Of a stretch of DNA of 64,000 nucleotides, positions 39,317 to 47,343 are shown in pieces. The notes under the pieces are model-generated. The model was not told where the DNA came from, did no database searches, and saw only the letters and a program-made list of their open reading frames with translations. The position numbers and the translations under genes are program-made. The stretch lies in NCBI RefSeq assembly GCF_001477625.1, contig NZ_CP013692.1, positions 3,410,001-3,474,000 of the forward strand. The letters are read 5' to 3'. The number at the start of each line of letters is the position of its first letter. The first letter of the stretch is position 1. The DNA comes from Paucibacter sp. KCTC 42545 (GTDB lineage Bacteria > Pseudomonadota > Gammaproteobacteria > Burkholderiales > Burkholderiaceae_C).

Positions 39317-41770
39317 TTATGGATTGACCGTGCAACCTGCTTGCACAACTGCCAAAGGATCAGTCGAACCAGGATACCCAGTTATTGTTGTTCCATATGG
39401 GCTAGTGACAAACGCAGGAGTCGCTTCGCTCTTGATTGCATCCAAAAGAGTTGGCAGCCAACGTTCTTCATATCGGCCATACCAAGCTGGAGGACTCAAA
39501 ACACCTGGCGCACTAACCTTCAGCATGTACCGCACCCAAGATGCCGCACTCTTCGGGTACTCAATTCGCAAAGTCGCGAGGCCGTTTGCATCGGTCGTCG
39601 TGGAGCCCACCATACTGACCGACACGTCCGATTTGCGGGGATCCAATTGGCCATTGCCATTGGCATCTTCGGGGTCATTGCCAAAGACCTCCATGGTTCC
39701 GTTCCGGGTACCGTCAGGCTCCAGGCGATCTTCATTACGGCAGCGCAAAAACAACGCGGTGCCCCTGATGTCTGTCGGGATGTACCACTTCTTATTTGAA
39801 GCATCCCATGAGTACTGCCCCTTGGCGTAACCCAGCAAATCAATCATTGGCGAGATCTGAACGCCCGACTTTGGGTTGCCCGCCGCATCCACCACCAACA
39901 CTGTGAACTTGGCCACATACGTCAAACCCGTGCTGCCAATGCCGAGCACATCGTCGCTACCGACGGAGATAGAAATTGGCGACTCAACAACCGTCAAGGA
40001 GACGGGATTGATGGCAAAGCCATTCGCACATGGCACAGCATCAGAAGTGCGCCCCAAATCGTCGGTGCGGCCATAGCAAGCGTGAATCTTGACCTGATCG
40101 GTAGGACTGGCCCGCTCTCCAGGGATGAAACTCAAGGTAACAACGCCGTTCTTGTCTGACAACAAAGGTGCGTCGTTCTCGCTCACGCTGAGTCGGCCAT
40201 CCGTCGAACTATTGTTCGGGCCGAGACCCACATGGACTCGCACGTTTTCGATCGGGGCATTCTTTTCGCCACGGAACAAGAGGCGGATTTCAGCCCGATT
40301 GGTATCGCTTCCAGCTTGATTGACCTTGACCACAATGGGATCCATGGTCATGGTCGCTGACAAGATTTTGGTAGTAGCGGGCAAAGGACCAGGCACTGAT
40401 GCAACGTTGACAAAGGACTCCACAGGCGTATCGCCGGCACCACCCACAGCCTTGATGGACATGCGGCCCGAGCCTTCTGCGGTGTAGTTGTAGGTCCAGC
40501 GACCTTGCGCGGAAGTCGTTCCACGGCCGCTTGCCGAACCTGGGCCGCTCACCACAATCGACACATCTGGGATGGGGCTACCGTTGACATCGACCAGCGA
40601 GTAATCCACAGAACCCTTCTCACCCACCAATCGGTTCGGTTGGTTAACAGTTGCAACCAACTTGGCCCCCGTCACCGAAAGCGCGCGCACGACTTTCAAT
40701 ACGCCAGTTGCCCCAACGCTTTGCGCGGACACCAGGATGGTTCTTACCGTTCGGTTAGCACCGATTTCAACCGTGCCCTTGGCCTCGCCACGGGCATCCG
40801 TCTTGGTATTGACTGGAATGAATACACCGTCGTTATCAACCGTAAAAGTTACGTCAATACCGGCCAAGGCATTCCGATTGGCATCCACTGCCTTGGCGAC
40901 AACATCGACAGATTCGCTACCCGAATCTGTGATGCTGGCCTTACTGAGGATCAGAGTCAGGTCGTTGGCAATCAACACAGTTCCTGCAGGCGGATCAACG
41001 ACGTCCACCGTGATGGTGCGAGATACCGTGCCACTTGTCGCCTTGACCGCAATAGTTCGTTTGGTCTTGTTGTTCTGCAGGCTGAGTCGGCGCGTCAGTT
41101 GCCCGGTGGTGGCATCCGTATTCGTCTTGCCAGGGTCCAACACAACGGCATCACCTACGTCTACCACCTGCATGCTCACGAGAGCACCGCCGATGGCGGA
41201 GCGGGAAGCATCCAGCGAGGTGACTGTGATGCTGGCCATCTCGAGGCCGGTGTTGGCAATCGTCTGCTTATCGACGACGACAGAAAGATCCGCCACAGCG
41301 CTGCCGGTGACACTGTCCACGACGTTAAAACTAACCGTCTTCTTGATGGACCCGCTGGTCGCCGTCACCTTGACGGTTCGGCTGGTCTTATCCACCAAAG
41401 ACACCACGGCAGTCAGCGTACCGTCTTTGACATCGGTCACCTTGGCCGAAGGAGTAACCACCGCACCTGCGTCAACTTCCACGTTCACAGGTATGGCAGA
41501 GCCGATCAACGCGACATTGCCAGCCGCCAGGGCTGTGATCTTAAAGGTCACAACTTCGGCCCCGGAGTTCGGAATTGCCGTCTTGTCGGCAACGAGGGCC
41601 ATATCAGCCAATGCTGCTGGCGTACCGGTACCGCCGGGCGTACCCGTCCCGCCACCCAGTACCGGATCCCCTGCTGACCCGCCACCACCACAGGCGGCGA
41701 GCAAGCCGCTCAATAACACCGCCCCGGCACATTGGCCTAGACGACGTCCTAATAATTTCTCAATCTTCAT
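39317..41770 (-). CDS. Large Ig-like-domain lipoprotein
   Basis: This 817-residue protein has a lipoprotein signal with lipobox LLAAC (Cys27) and a Gly/Pro/Thr linker. At least three Ig-like repeats of about 95 residues follow, each beginning like LVADKTAIPNSGAEVV, VVDKQTIANTGLEMA or LILSKASITDSGSES, resembling Big_1 invasin-type modules. Later domains are more divergent. Near residue 725 DANGNGQLD looks like a dockerin or EF-hand calcium loop. Start may be ATG 41770 or 41773. Its place between pilQ and aroK is unusual and suggests a surface role, perhaps linked to pili. The function is not known. Confidence 0.8.
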   Translation of the reverse strand: MKIEKLLGRRLGQCAGAVLLSGLLAACGGGGSAGDPVLGGGTGTPGGTGTPAALADMALVADKTAIPNSGAEVVTFKITALAAGNVALIGSAIPVNVEVDAGAVVTPSAKVTDVKDGTLTAVVSLVDKTSRTVKVTATSGSIKKTVSFNVVDSVTGSAVADLSVVVDKQTIANTGLEMASITVTSLDASRSAIGGALVSMQVVDVGDAVVLDPGKTNTDATTGQLTRRLSLQNNKTKRTIAVKATSGTVSRTITVDVVDPPAGTVLIANDLTLILSKASITDSGSESVDVVAKAVDANRNALAGIDVTFTVDNDGVFIPVNTKTDARGEAKGTVEIGANRTVRTILVSAQSVGATGVLKVVRALSVTGAKLVATVNQPNRLVGEKGSVDYSLVDVNGSPIPDVSIVVSGPGSASGRGTTSAQGRWTYNYTAEGSGRMSIKAVGGAGDTPVESFVNVASVPGPLPATTKILSATMTMDPIVVKVNQAGSDTNRAEIRLLFRGEKNAPIENVRVHVGLGPNNSSTDGRLSVSENDAPLLSDKNGVVTLSFIPGERASPTDQVKIHACYGRTDDLGRTSDAVPCANGFAINPVSLTVVESPISISVGSDDVLGIGSTGLTYVAKFTVLVVDAAGNPKSGVQISPMIDLLGYAKGQYSWDASNKKWYIPTDIRGTALFLRCRNEDRLEPDGTRNGTMEVFGNDPEDANGNGQLDPRKSDVSVSMVGSTTTDANGLATLRIEYPKSAASWVRYMLKVSAPGVLSPPAWYGRYEERWLPTLLDAIKSEATPAFVTSPYGTTITGYPGSTDPLAVVQAGCTVNP

Positions 41771-41796
41771 CATGATTCGCAAATCTCCTGCCAAGC

Positions 41797-41818
41797 CAGC
41801 CTGTTCGTTCACAGGCTG
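41797..41818 (-). other. Stem-loop between pilQ and the lipoprotein gene
   Basis: An 8-bp perfect stem (CAGCCTGT at 41797-41804 with ACAGGCTG at 41811-41818, loop TCGTTC) lies in the 114-base spacer. No T-run follows on the minus strand, so it may only attenuate or stabilise. Confidence 0.4.
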
Positions 41819-41884
41819 CACCCTCATTGTTGCCTCGCCCGCACAGCCGCATTGCAGCAGAGTGCCGGCACTTCAATCTCTCAA

Positions 41885-44071
41885 TTAGCGCACCGTAGCG
41901 CGTTCACTCACGACCTTCGGTGTCAGGAAGATCAGCAACTCAGTCTTGGATGAGGTGCGCGACTTGCTCTTGAACAAGTTACCCAAATAAGGAACGTCAC
42001 CCAGCAGGGGCACCTTCTGCACGGACTCGCCTTCGTCTTGCGTGAAGATGCCGCCGATCACCACGGTGCCGCCGTTCTCAACCAAGACCTGTGTTTTCAC
42101 ATGCTTGTTGTTGATGGCATAGCCTTGCGGGGTCAAGGTGCCGCGGCTGTCTTTGTTGACGTCCACATCCAGAATGACGCTGCCTTCGGGCGTGATCTGC
42201 GGTGTCACTTCCAGCTTCAGCACAGCCTTCTTGAACTGGATGGAGGTGGCGCCGCTGGAGGTGGCCACTTGGTAGGGCAGTTCTTCACCCTGCTCAATCA
42301 AAGCCTTGACCTGGTCAGCCGTGATGACGCGCGGGCTGGACACGATCTTGCCCTTGCCATCAGCTTCCAATGCCGAGATTTCCAGGTTCAGGAAACGGTT
42401 GGCCGTGGCGCTGAACAAGGACAGGGCGAAGGTCGCCGCACTGGCTGCGGCGCCAAAGCTGTCCGAAGTCACATTGGCCGGCAAGTTGACGAACTGGGTG
42501 TTGGCGTAGTCGTTGACGTTGTTCTGCTGGGTTTGATAGCCCACACCGGTGTAGTTGCCGCCGGTCGTCACATAGTTAGCGCCGCCCAAGTTGTAGCCAG
42601 GAATGCCACCTTGGCGGCCGCGCAGATCATTCGCACCCAGCTTCACGCCGAGTGAGCGACCGAACTTGTCATCCGCTTCCACGATGCGCGCTTCGATCAA
42701 GACCTGACGAACCGGGATATCGATCTTGGCGATCATGGCCAAGATCTCTTCCAACTTGCTCGGTATGTCGGTGACAAAGAGCTGGTTGGTGCGGGTCTCG
42801 AAAATCACGCTTCCGCGAGGCGACAACAAGCGCGAAGAATTGCTCGCGCCACCACCGCTACCCGCGCTGCTGCCGCCACTGGATTGGCCGCTGATGCCCT
42901 TGGCCACTTCTTCGGCCTTGGTGTAGTTCAGCTGGATGGATTGAGTGCGCACAGGCTCCAAGCTAGAGATCTGAGCCTTCGACTCGAGATCCAGCTTTTC
43001 CTTGGCGGCCAGTTCGTCCTTGGGCGCAATCCACAGCACATTGCCGGACTTGCGCAGGCCCAGGCCCTTGGCTTGCATGATGATGTCCAAGGCCTGATCC
43101 CAAGGCACATCCTTCAAGCGCAGGGTGACATTGCCGGTCACGGTGTCGCTGGTCACCACATTGAAGTTGGTGAAGTCAGCGATCACCTGCAGCAAGGCGC
43201 GCACTTCGATGTTCTGGAAGTTCAGCGACAGCTTGTCGCCGGCGTAGCCCGGGCCGGTGGTCAACTTGTTCGGGTCAACCTTCTGCGGGCGCACTTCCAG
43301 CACAAACTGGTTGTCGCTTTGGTAGGCGCTGTGCTCCCAATTGCCCTTGGGCTCAACCACCATGCGCACCTTGTCGCCGACCTGGCTGCTGGCAATGAAC
43401 TGCACCGGGCTGCCGAAGTCACTGACGTCCAGACGGCGGCGCAGGCTCTCGGGCAGGCTGGAGCGCAGGAACTCCACGACCAGATTCTTGCCTTGCTGCT
43501 GAATGTCCACCCCGACCTGATTGCTGGGCAGATTGACAATCACGCGGCCGGCACCGTCTTGCCCGCGGCGGAAGTCAATGTCCCGAATCGATTGCGCTTC
43601 GGCATTCAGGCTTTGCGAGAAATGCACCGGCTCATCGCTGCTCTTGGCGGCAGGGACGGGTGCCGACTCCAGGGCCAGCACCAGGGCCGAGCCTTGCAAC
43701 TCCGCACGATAGCTGGAGGCCTGGCGCAGATTCAGCACCACACGCGTGCGCTCACCCGCTTGCGCGACGTTGGCCGAGCGCAGATTGCCTTGATTGATTT
43801 CCACCATGGAGCGGCCGATGCCGTTGACCACACCGGGCAGGTCAATCGCAATACGCGGCGGCGTTTGCACCGTGAAGCCCTTGGGCACTTCGGTCAGCGC
43901 CTGCGTCAGCTCAATGCGGACGACCTCGACGCCGGCCTGCTGCTGGCTGGTGATGGATTTGATGGCCGTCTGCGCCAAGGCATGTGCCGAGCTCAGCAAG
44001 CCTACGGTGACGGCCAATGCCAGATTGCGCCAATGGCTCATCCTCAAACTCTCCTGGAAATTCTTGTTCAT
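41885..44071 (-). CDS. pilQ: Type IV pilus secretin PilQ
   Basis: PilQ forms the outer-membrane channel for the pilus. The 728-residue precursor has a signal peptide (cut near ALAQ), two AMIN domains (about 40-130 and 150-250, for peptidoglycan binding), a secretin N-domain beginning about 290 (LSLNFQNIEVRALLQVIADF), and the C-terminal secretin domain with VPLLGDVPYLGNLFKSK. A Gly/Ser-rich stretch near 410 is normal. Its ATG overlaps the pilP stop. It is the last gene of pilMNOPQ. Confidence 0.96.
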   Translation of the reverse strand: MNKNFQESLRMSHWRNLALAVTVGLLSSAHALAQTAIKSITSQQQAGVEVVRIELTQALTEVPKGFTVQTPPRIAIDLPGVVNGIGRSMVEINQGNLRSANVAQAGERTRVVLNLRQASSYRAELQGSALVLALESAPVPAAKSSDEPVHFSQSLNAEAQSIRDIDFRRGQDGAGRVIVNLPSNQVGVDIQQQGKNLVVEFLRSSLPESLRRRLDVSDFGSPVQFIASSQVGDKVRMVVEPKGNWEHSAYQSDNQFVLEVRPQKVDPNKLTTGPGYAGDKLSLNFQNIEVRALLQVIADFTNFNVVTSDTVTGNVTLRLKDVPWDQALDIIMQAKGLGLRKSGNVLWIAPKDELAAKEKLDLESKAQISSLEPVRTQSIQLNYTKAEEVAKGISGQSSGGSSAGSGGGASNSSRLLSPRGSVIFETRTNQLFVTDIPSKLEEILAMIAKIDIPVRQVLIEARIVEADDKFGRSLGVKLGANDLRGRQGGIPGYNLGGANYVTTGGNYTGVGYQTQQNNVNDYANTQFVNLPANVTSDSFGAAASAATFALSLFSATANRFLNLEISALEADGKGKIVSSPRVITADQVKALIEQGEELPYQVATSSGATSIQFKKAVLKLEVTPQITPEGSVILDVDVNKDSRGTLTPQGYAINNKHVKTQVLVENGGTVVIGGIFTQDEGESVQKVPLLGDVPYLGNLFKSKSRTSSKTELLIFLTPKVVSERATVR

Positions 44072-44610
44072 CGTCCCTGCTCCTGAAGCTGGAGGGTACT
44101 GCTACGTTCTGTCCATTCGCCTGCAGCGTCCTGAACGACTTCTCTCAAGGTGATATCGGTTTCGCTGATCTTCATGACCCGCCCGAAGTTCAAGCCGAGA
44201 TAGTCGCCACTCTTGACTTGGTAAAGCAGGTTATCCACCCGCAGCAAGGCATATCGATTGTTCTGGCGCGTGATGCTGCCGACCATGGACATGCTGTCCA
44301 GGGGGAATGACTCCAGCGGCTCACGCCGACGATTCATTTCTGCCGTCAGCAAAGAGTTCGGCTGGGCCGCCTCTTGTTTGATGGCCACACTGAGTTTTTG
44401 CGGACTGAAGGGTTCTACGCCAGAGCTCGCCTCATAGGGCTGCGGCAAAAACTTCTTGGGCGGAACCAGGGGGGTGATGGTCGCTTTGGCGTTGTCACGC
44501 TCTTGCTTCATCCATTGCCCCAACTCATCCATATCGGCGGCACAGCCCGCCAGCAGCAAGGCGCTGAAGGCGAGCAGAGTCAAGCCTGTGACTGGTTTGG
44601 CGCGGCTCAC
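44068..44610 (-). CDS. pilP: Pilus assembly lipoprotein PilP
   Basis: This 180-residue inner-membrane lipoprotein has lipobox LAGC (Cys23). It bridges PilNO to PilQ. The flexible N-terminal half contains FSPQKLSVAI, and the C-terminal HR-like beta domain contains SMVGSITRQNNRYALLRVD and VKSGDYLGLNFGRVMKI, ending LREVVQDAAGEWTERSSTLQL. It overlaps both neighbours by four bases. Confidence 0.94.
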   Translation of the reverse strand: MSRAKPVTGLTLLAFSALLLAGCAADMDELGQWMKQERDNAKATITPLVPPKKFLPQPYEASSGVEPFSPQKLSVAIKQEAAQPNSLLTAEMNRRREPLESFPLDSMSMVGSITRQNNRYALLRVDNLLYQVKSGDYLGLNFGRVMKISETDITLREVVQDAAGEWTERSSTLQLQEQGR

Positions 44611-45305
44611 TTTTTAGCTCCCGCAGCAGCCTTGGCTGCATTCTTCTTTTGTTCGGCCACTTCCAGGGCGTCCAGATAGCGATAGGTTCGTGCGGTCGCT
44701 TCCATGCTCAGGTTATTGCTTGATGCATCCTTGCCCGTGGGCGCCAACACCACCAGATTGTGCAGGGTGACGATGCGCGAGAGGTTGGAAACATCGGCAG
44801 CAAACGAGCCGATATCGTGGTACCGACCCGAGACGCGCAAGGCGATAGGCAACTCAGCGTAATAGTCCTTGACCACCACTTGGCCGGGCCGGAACAGTTC
44901 AAACTGCAGGCCGCGGCCGAGGCCCGCCTGGTTGATGTCAGACAACAGCGCATCCATCTCGGCCTTGCCGGGAAGCTGCTTTTCCAACTGTGTCACATAC
45001 TCTTCGACCTGGCTTTTTTGCTTGCGCAACTCCGGCAGATTGACCGCCTGCGCGAGCTTGCCCCGGTAGTCGGATTTCAGAATTGGCTCGCGGTCCCGCT
45101 CGGCATCCAGGCCGGCCTGCACATCCGCAAGCATGAACACCCAGCCCAACACACACACCAGCAAAACGACCGCCAGGAATGAGGCCAACTTGGGCATCAA
45201 AGGCCATTGGCCGGGCTCATTGGGGTTGAGGCCACGGAACTGATCCGCAATGCCCTCAAACGCGGCACTGGGATCGAACTTCAAATTGATTGACTTAGCT
45301 GCCAT
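44607..45305 (-). CDS. pilO: Pilus alignment protein PilO
   Basis: PilO is a bitopic inner-membrane protein that pairs with PilN. The 232-residue sequence has a cytoplasmic N-terminus, one membrane helix (about 42-62), a coiled coil (ELRKQKSQVEEYVTQLEKQL), and a ferredoxin-like periplasmic domain with ELPIALRVSGRYHDIGSFAADVS. The C-terminal tail is Lys/Ala rich. Confidence 0.93.
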   Translation of the reverse strand: MAAKSINLKFDPSAAFEGIADQFRGLNPNEPGQWPLMPKLASFLAVVLLVCVLGWVFMLADVQAGLDAERDREPILKSDYRGKLAQAVNLPELRKQKSQVEEYVTQLEKQLPGKAEMDALLSDINQAGLGRGLQFELFRPGQVVVKDYYAELPIALRVSGRYHDIGSFAADVSNLSRIVTLHNLVVLAPTGKDASSNNLSMEATARTYRYLDALEVAEQKKNAAKAAAGAKK

Positions 45306-45326
45306 GATGATCTTGGCCTGCTCGGC

Positions 45327-45971
45327 TTAGAGTTTCTGGGCCGCCGGTGCACTGGCACCGCGGGCCGGGCCACTGAGGCCATCCTTGCCATCTTTGGCTT
45401 GCGCATCGCGGGCCGGCTCTTTGATCGAAATCTTCATGGAGAAATCGAACAAGCGCTTTTGGTCACGGCTGCTGGTGCTTAGATTCGCCACCTTGACTTC
45501 CACCAACTCAGGCCGCTCCAGCCATTCGGAATGACGGGAGGTATTGCGCAAGAACTCGGACACCCGCTCATTGGTCTGGGCGATGCCGGTAACCGTCACC
45601 ACCTTGTCGGCCTGCCGGATGCCGGTCAGGTAAACGCCTTCAGGCGTGTGCTGAGCCAACTCATTGAGCAGTTGCACGGGGGTGTTGCGGTCGGTTTGCA
45701 AATCTTCCACCGCACGCTGGCGCGACTTCAGCGCTTCAATTTCCGAGCGCAAATTGGCGATGTCCTTGATTTGCTCGTCAAGCCGGGCAATTTCGGTGCT
45801 CAGGTATTGATTGCGACCTTGTTGCTCGGAGGTCAGGTACTGCAGCAACAAATAGGTCGCTGTCAGCAAGCCAACGCCGACCAAGGCCGCAAGGCCCAGA
45901 CCGGCAAAAAAAGCATTCTTGCGCCGCTTGCGCTTTTCTTCGCGATAGGGAAGAAGGTTAATCAGAATCAC
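45327..45971 (-). CDS. pilN: Pilus alignment protein PilN
   Basis: PilN is a 214-residue bitopic protein whose cytoplasmic N-terminus ILINLLPYRE binds PilM. A membrane helix (about 22-42), a coiled coil and a periplasmic ferredoxin-like domain (TPEGVYLTGIRQADKVVTVTG) follow. The start is GTG 45971, which overlaps the pilM stop as GTGA. An earlier in-frame ATG would lie inside pilM and disrupt the conserved N-terminus. Confidence 0.93.
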   Translation of the reverse strand: MILINLLPYREEKRKRRKNAFFAGLGLAALVGVGLLTATYLLLQYLTSEQQGRNQYLSTEIARLDEQIKDIANLRSEIEALKSRQRAVEDLQTDRNTPVQLLNELAQHTPEGVYLTGIRQADKVVTVTGIAQTNERVSEFLRNTSRHSEWLERPELVEVKVANLSTSSRDQKRLFDFSMKISIKEPARDAQAKDGKDGLSGPARGASAPAAQKL

Positions 45972-47047
45972 TGGAAAAACCTCCGCATCGCCAAGCCACA
46001 CGCCGTCAGATAAGCCGGCGCCTCACGCTGCAGTTTGGACTCGCGCACCGACGAACCCAGGGCCATGTTTTCAAACGGGTTGACCACCATGCAGGCAAAC
46101 CCGGTCAATTCGGTCACCCGCTCCTTCAGGCCCGGCAATGTGGCGGTACCACCGGCCAACATCACGTAGTGAACCTTGTGATGGGGCGTACTTGTAAAAA
46201 AGTATTGCAAAGCGCGACCAATTTCTTGCGACAGGCTATCGACAAAGGGATTCAAAACCACGGTCACAAAATCATCGGGCAGGTCATTGGCGAGTTTCTT
46301 TTGTTCCGCCTCTTCAAATGAAAACCCGTATTGACGAGATATCAATTGCGTCAATTGAGAACCACCGAAAGCCTGGTCGCGGTCGTAAAGCATCTCTTCA
46401 TCACGCAGCACCTTGAGGCTGGTGGTGTCGGCGCCAATCTCGAACAAGGCCACCAAAGCGTCCTTGCCGGCACCCGGCAAATTGGCGATCAAGCGGCCCA
46501 TGGCCATGCGCGAGGCGTGCGATTCGATGTCCAGAATCACAGGGCGCAAACCCGCTGCTTCGGCCAAGCCTTGGCGGTCCTGCACGCGGTCTTTACGCGA
46601 GGCGGCAATAAGTACCTCGACATCACCGACCGAGGTCGGGCTGGGCCCGATGACGCAAAAATCAAGGCTCACCTCATCGAGGGAGAAGGGAATGTACTGG
46701 TTAGCCTCGGCTTCGACCTGGATTTCCAACTCTTCATCGCGCAAGCCCGCGGGCAGCATGATTTTCTTGGTGATCACGGCCGATTGGGGCATGGCCAGAA
46801 CGGCGTCGCGGGTTTTGCAACCGCTGCGCGCCACGACGCGGCGCACCGCATCGGCCACCTCGTCGAATTTCTCGATCTGGCCGTCGGTGATCCAGCCCTT
46901 CTCGAAGGGCTCGGTCGCCAAACGCTCTAGCACCATATCGCCGTTGGCAGCCTGGCTCAATTCCACCAACTTGACACTGCTTGAACTGATGTCCAAGCCT
47001 ATCACCGGCGGATTTTTACGCCTTAAAAGTACGTCAAGTATTCCCAC
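45968..47047 (-). CDS. pilM: Pilus assembly ATPase-fold protein PilM
   Basis: PilM is an actin-like (FtsA-fold) cytoplasmic protein that anchors the PilNOP complex. It has 359 residues with phosphate-1 motif VIGLDISSSSVKLVEL, phosphate-2 ALFEIGADTTSLKVL, and adenosine motif YVMLAGGTATLPGL. It heads pilMNOPQ and diverges from ponA, a conserved beta/gammaproteobacterial layout. Confidence 0.96.
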   Translation of the reverse strand: MGILDVLLRRKNPPVIGLDISSSSVKLVELSQAANGDMVLERLATEPFEKGWITDGQIEKFDEVADAVRRVVARSGCKTRDAVLAMPQSAVITKKIMLPAGLRDEELEIQVEAEANQYIPFSLDEVSLDFCVIGPSPTSVGDVEVLIAASRKDRVQDRQGLAEAAGLRPVILDIESHASRMAMGRLIANLPGAGKDALVALFEIGADTTSLKVLRDEEMLYDRDQAFGGSQLTQLISRQYGFSFEEAEQKKLANDLPDDFVTVVLNPFVDSLSQEIGRALQYFFTSTPHHKVHYVMLAGGTATLPGLKERVTELTGFACMVVNPFENMALGSSVRESKLQREAPAYLTACGLAMRRFFQ

Positions 47048-47315
47048 GCCCCGAATCCCCCAGCGCCTTTGGCCCGGACTGTTAATAAGTTACTTGAATG
47101 CTAGCAGCAAAGCCCTTGAGTTCCCAAGAAACGCCCTGCATACAAAGTAACACCACGTTGCGAAACATACACGAGCAAGTTCCGCGTTAAAGCCTGAAAA
47201 ACAGGGCCGAATCCGCCTGACAAGGTCTGTAGGCCGAAATTTTTGGCAATCCCGGGAATGCCTCACGATCAACACGGGTCTTAGTCCCCTACCGATTGGG
47301 GCTGGCCGCTGTTTC

Positions 47316-47321
47316 TATAAT
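47316..47321 (+). promoter_or_regulatory. -10 element of the ponA promoter
   Basis: TATAAT is a perfect -10 hexamer 22 bases before the ponA start. The -35 is poor (ATTGGG with a 15-base spacer). The rest of the 296-base divergent region to pilM shows nothing clearer. Confidence 0.5.
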
Positions 47322-47343
47322 CAGCGCACTCATCCGGAGGCCC

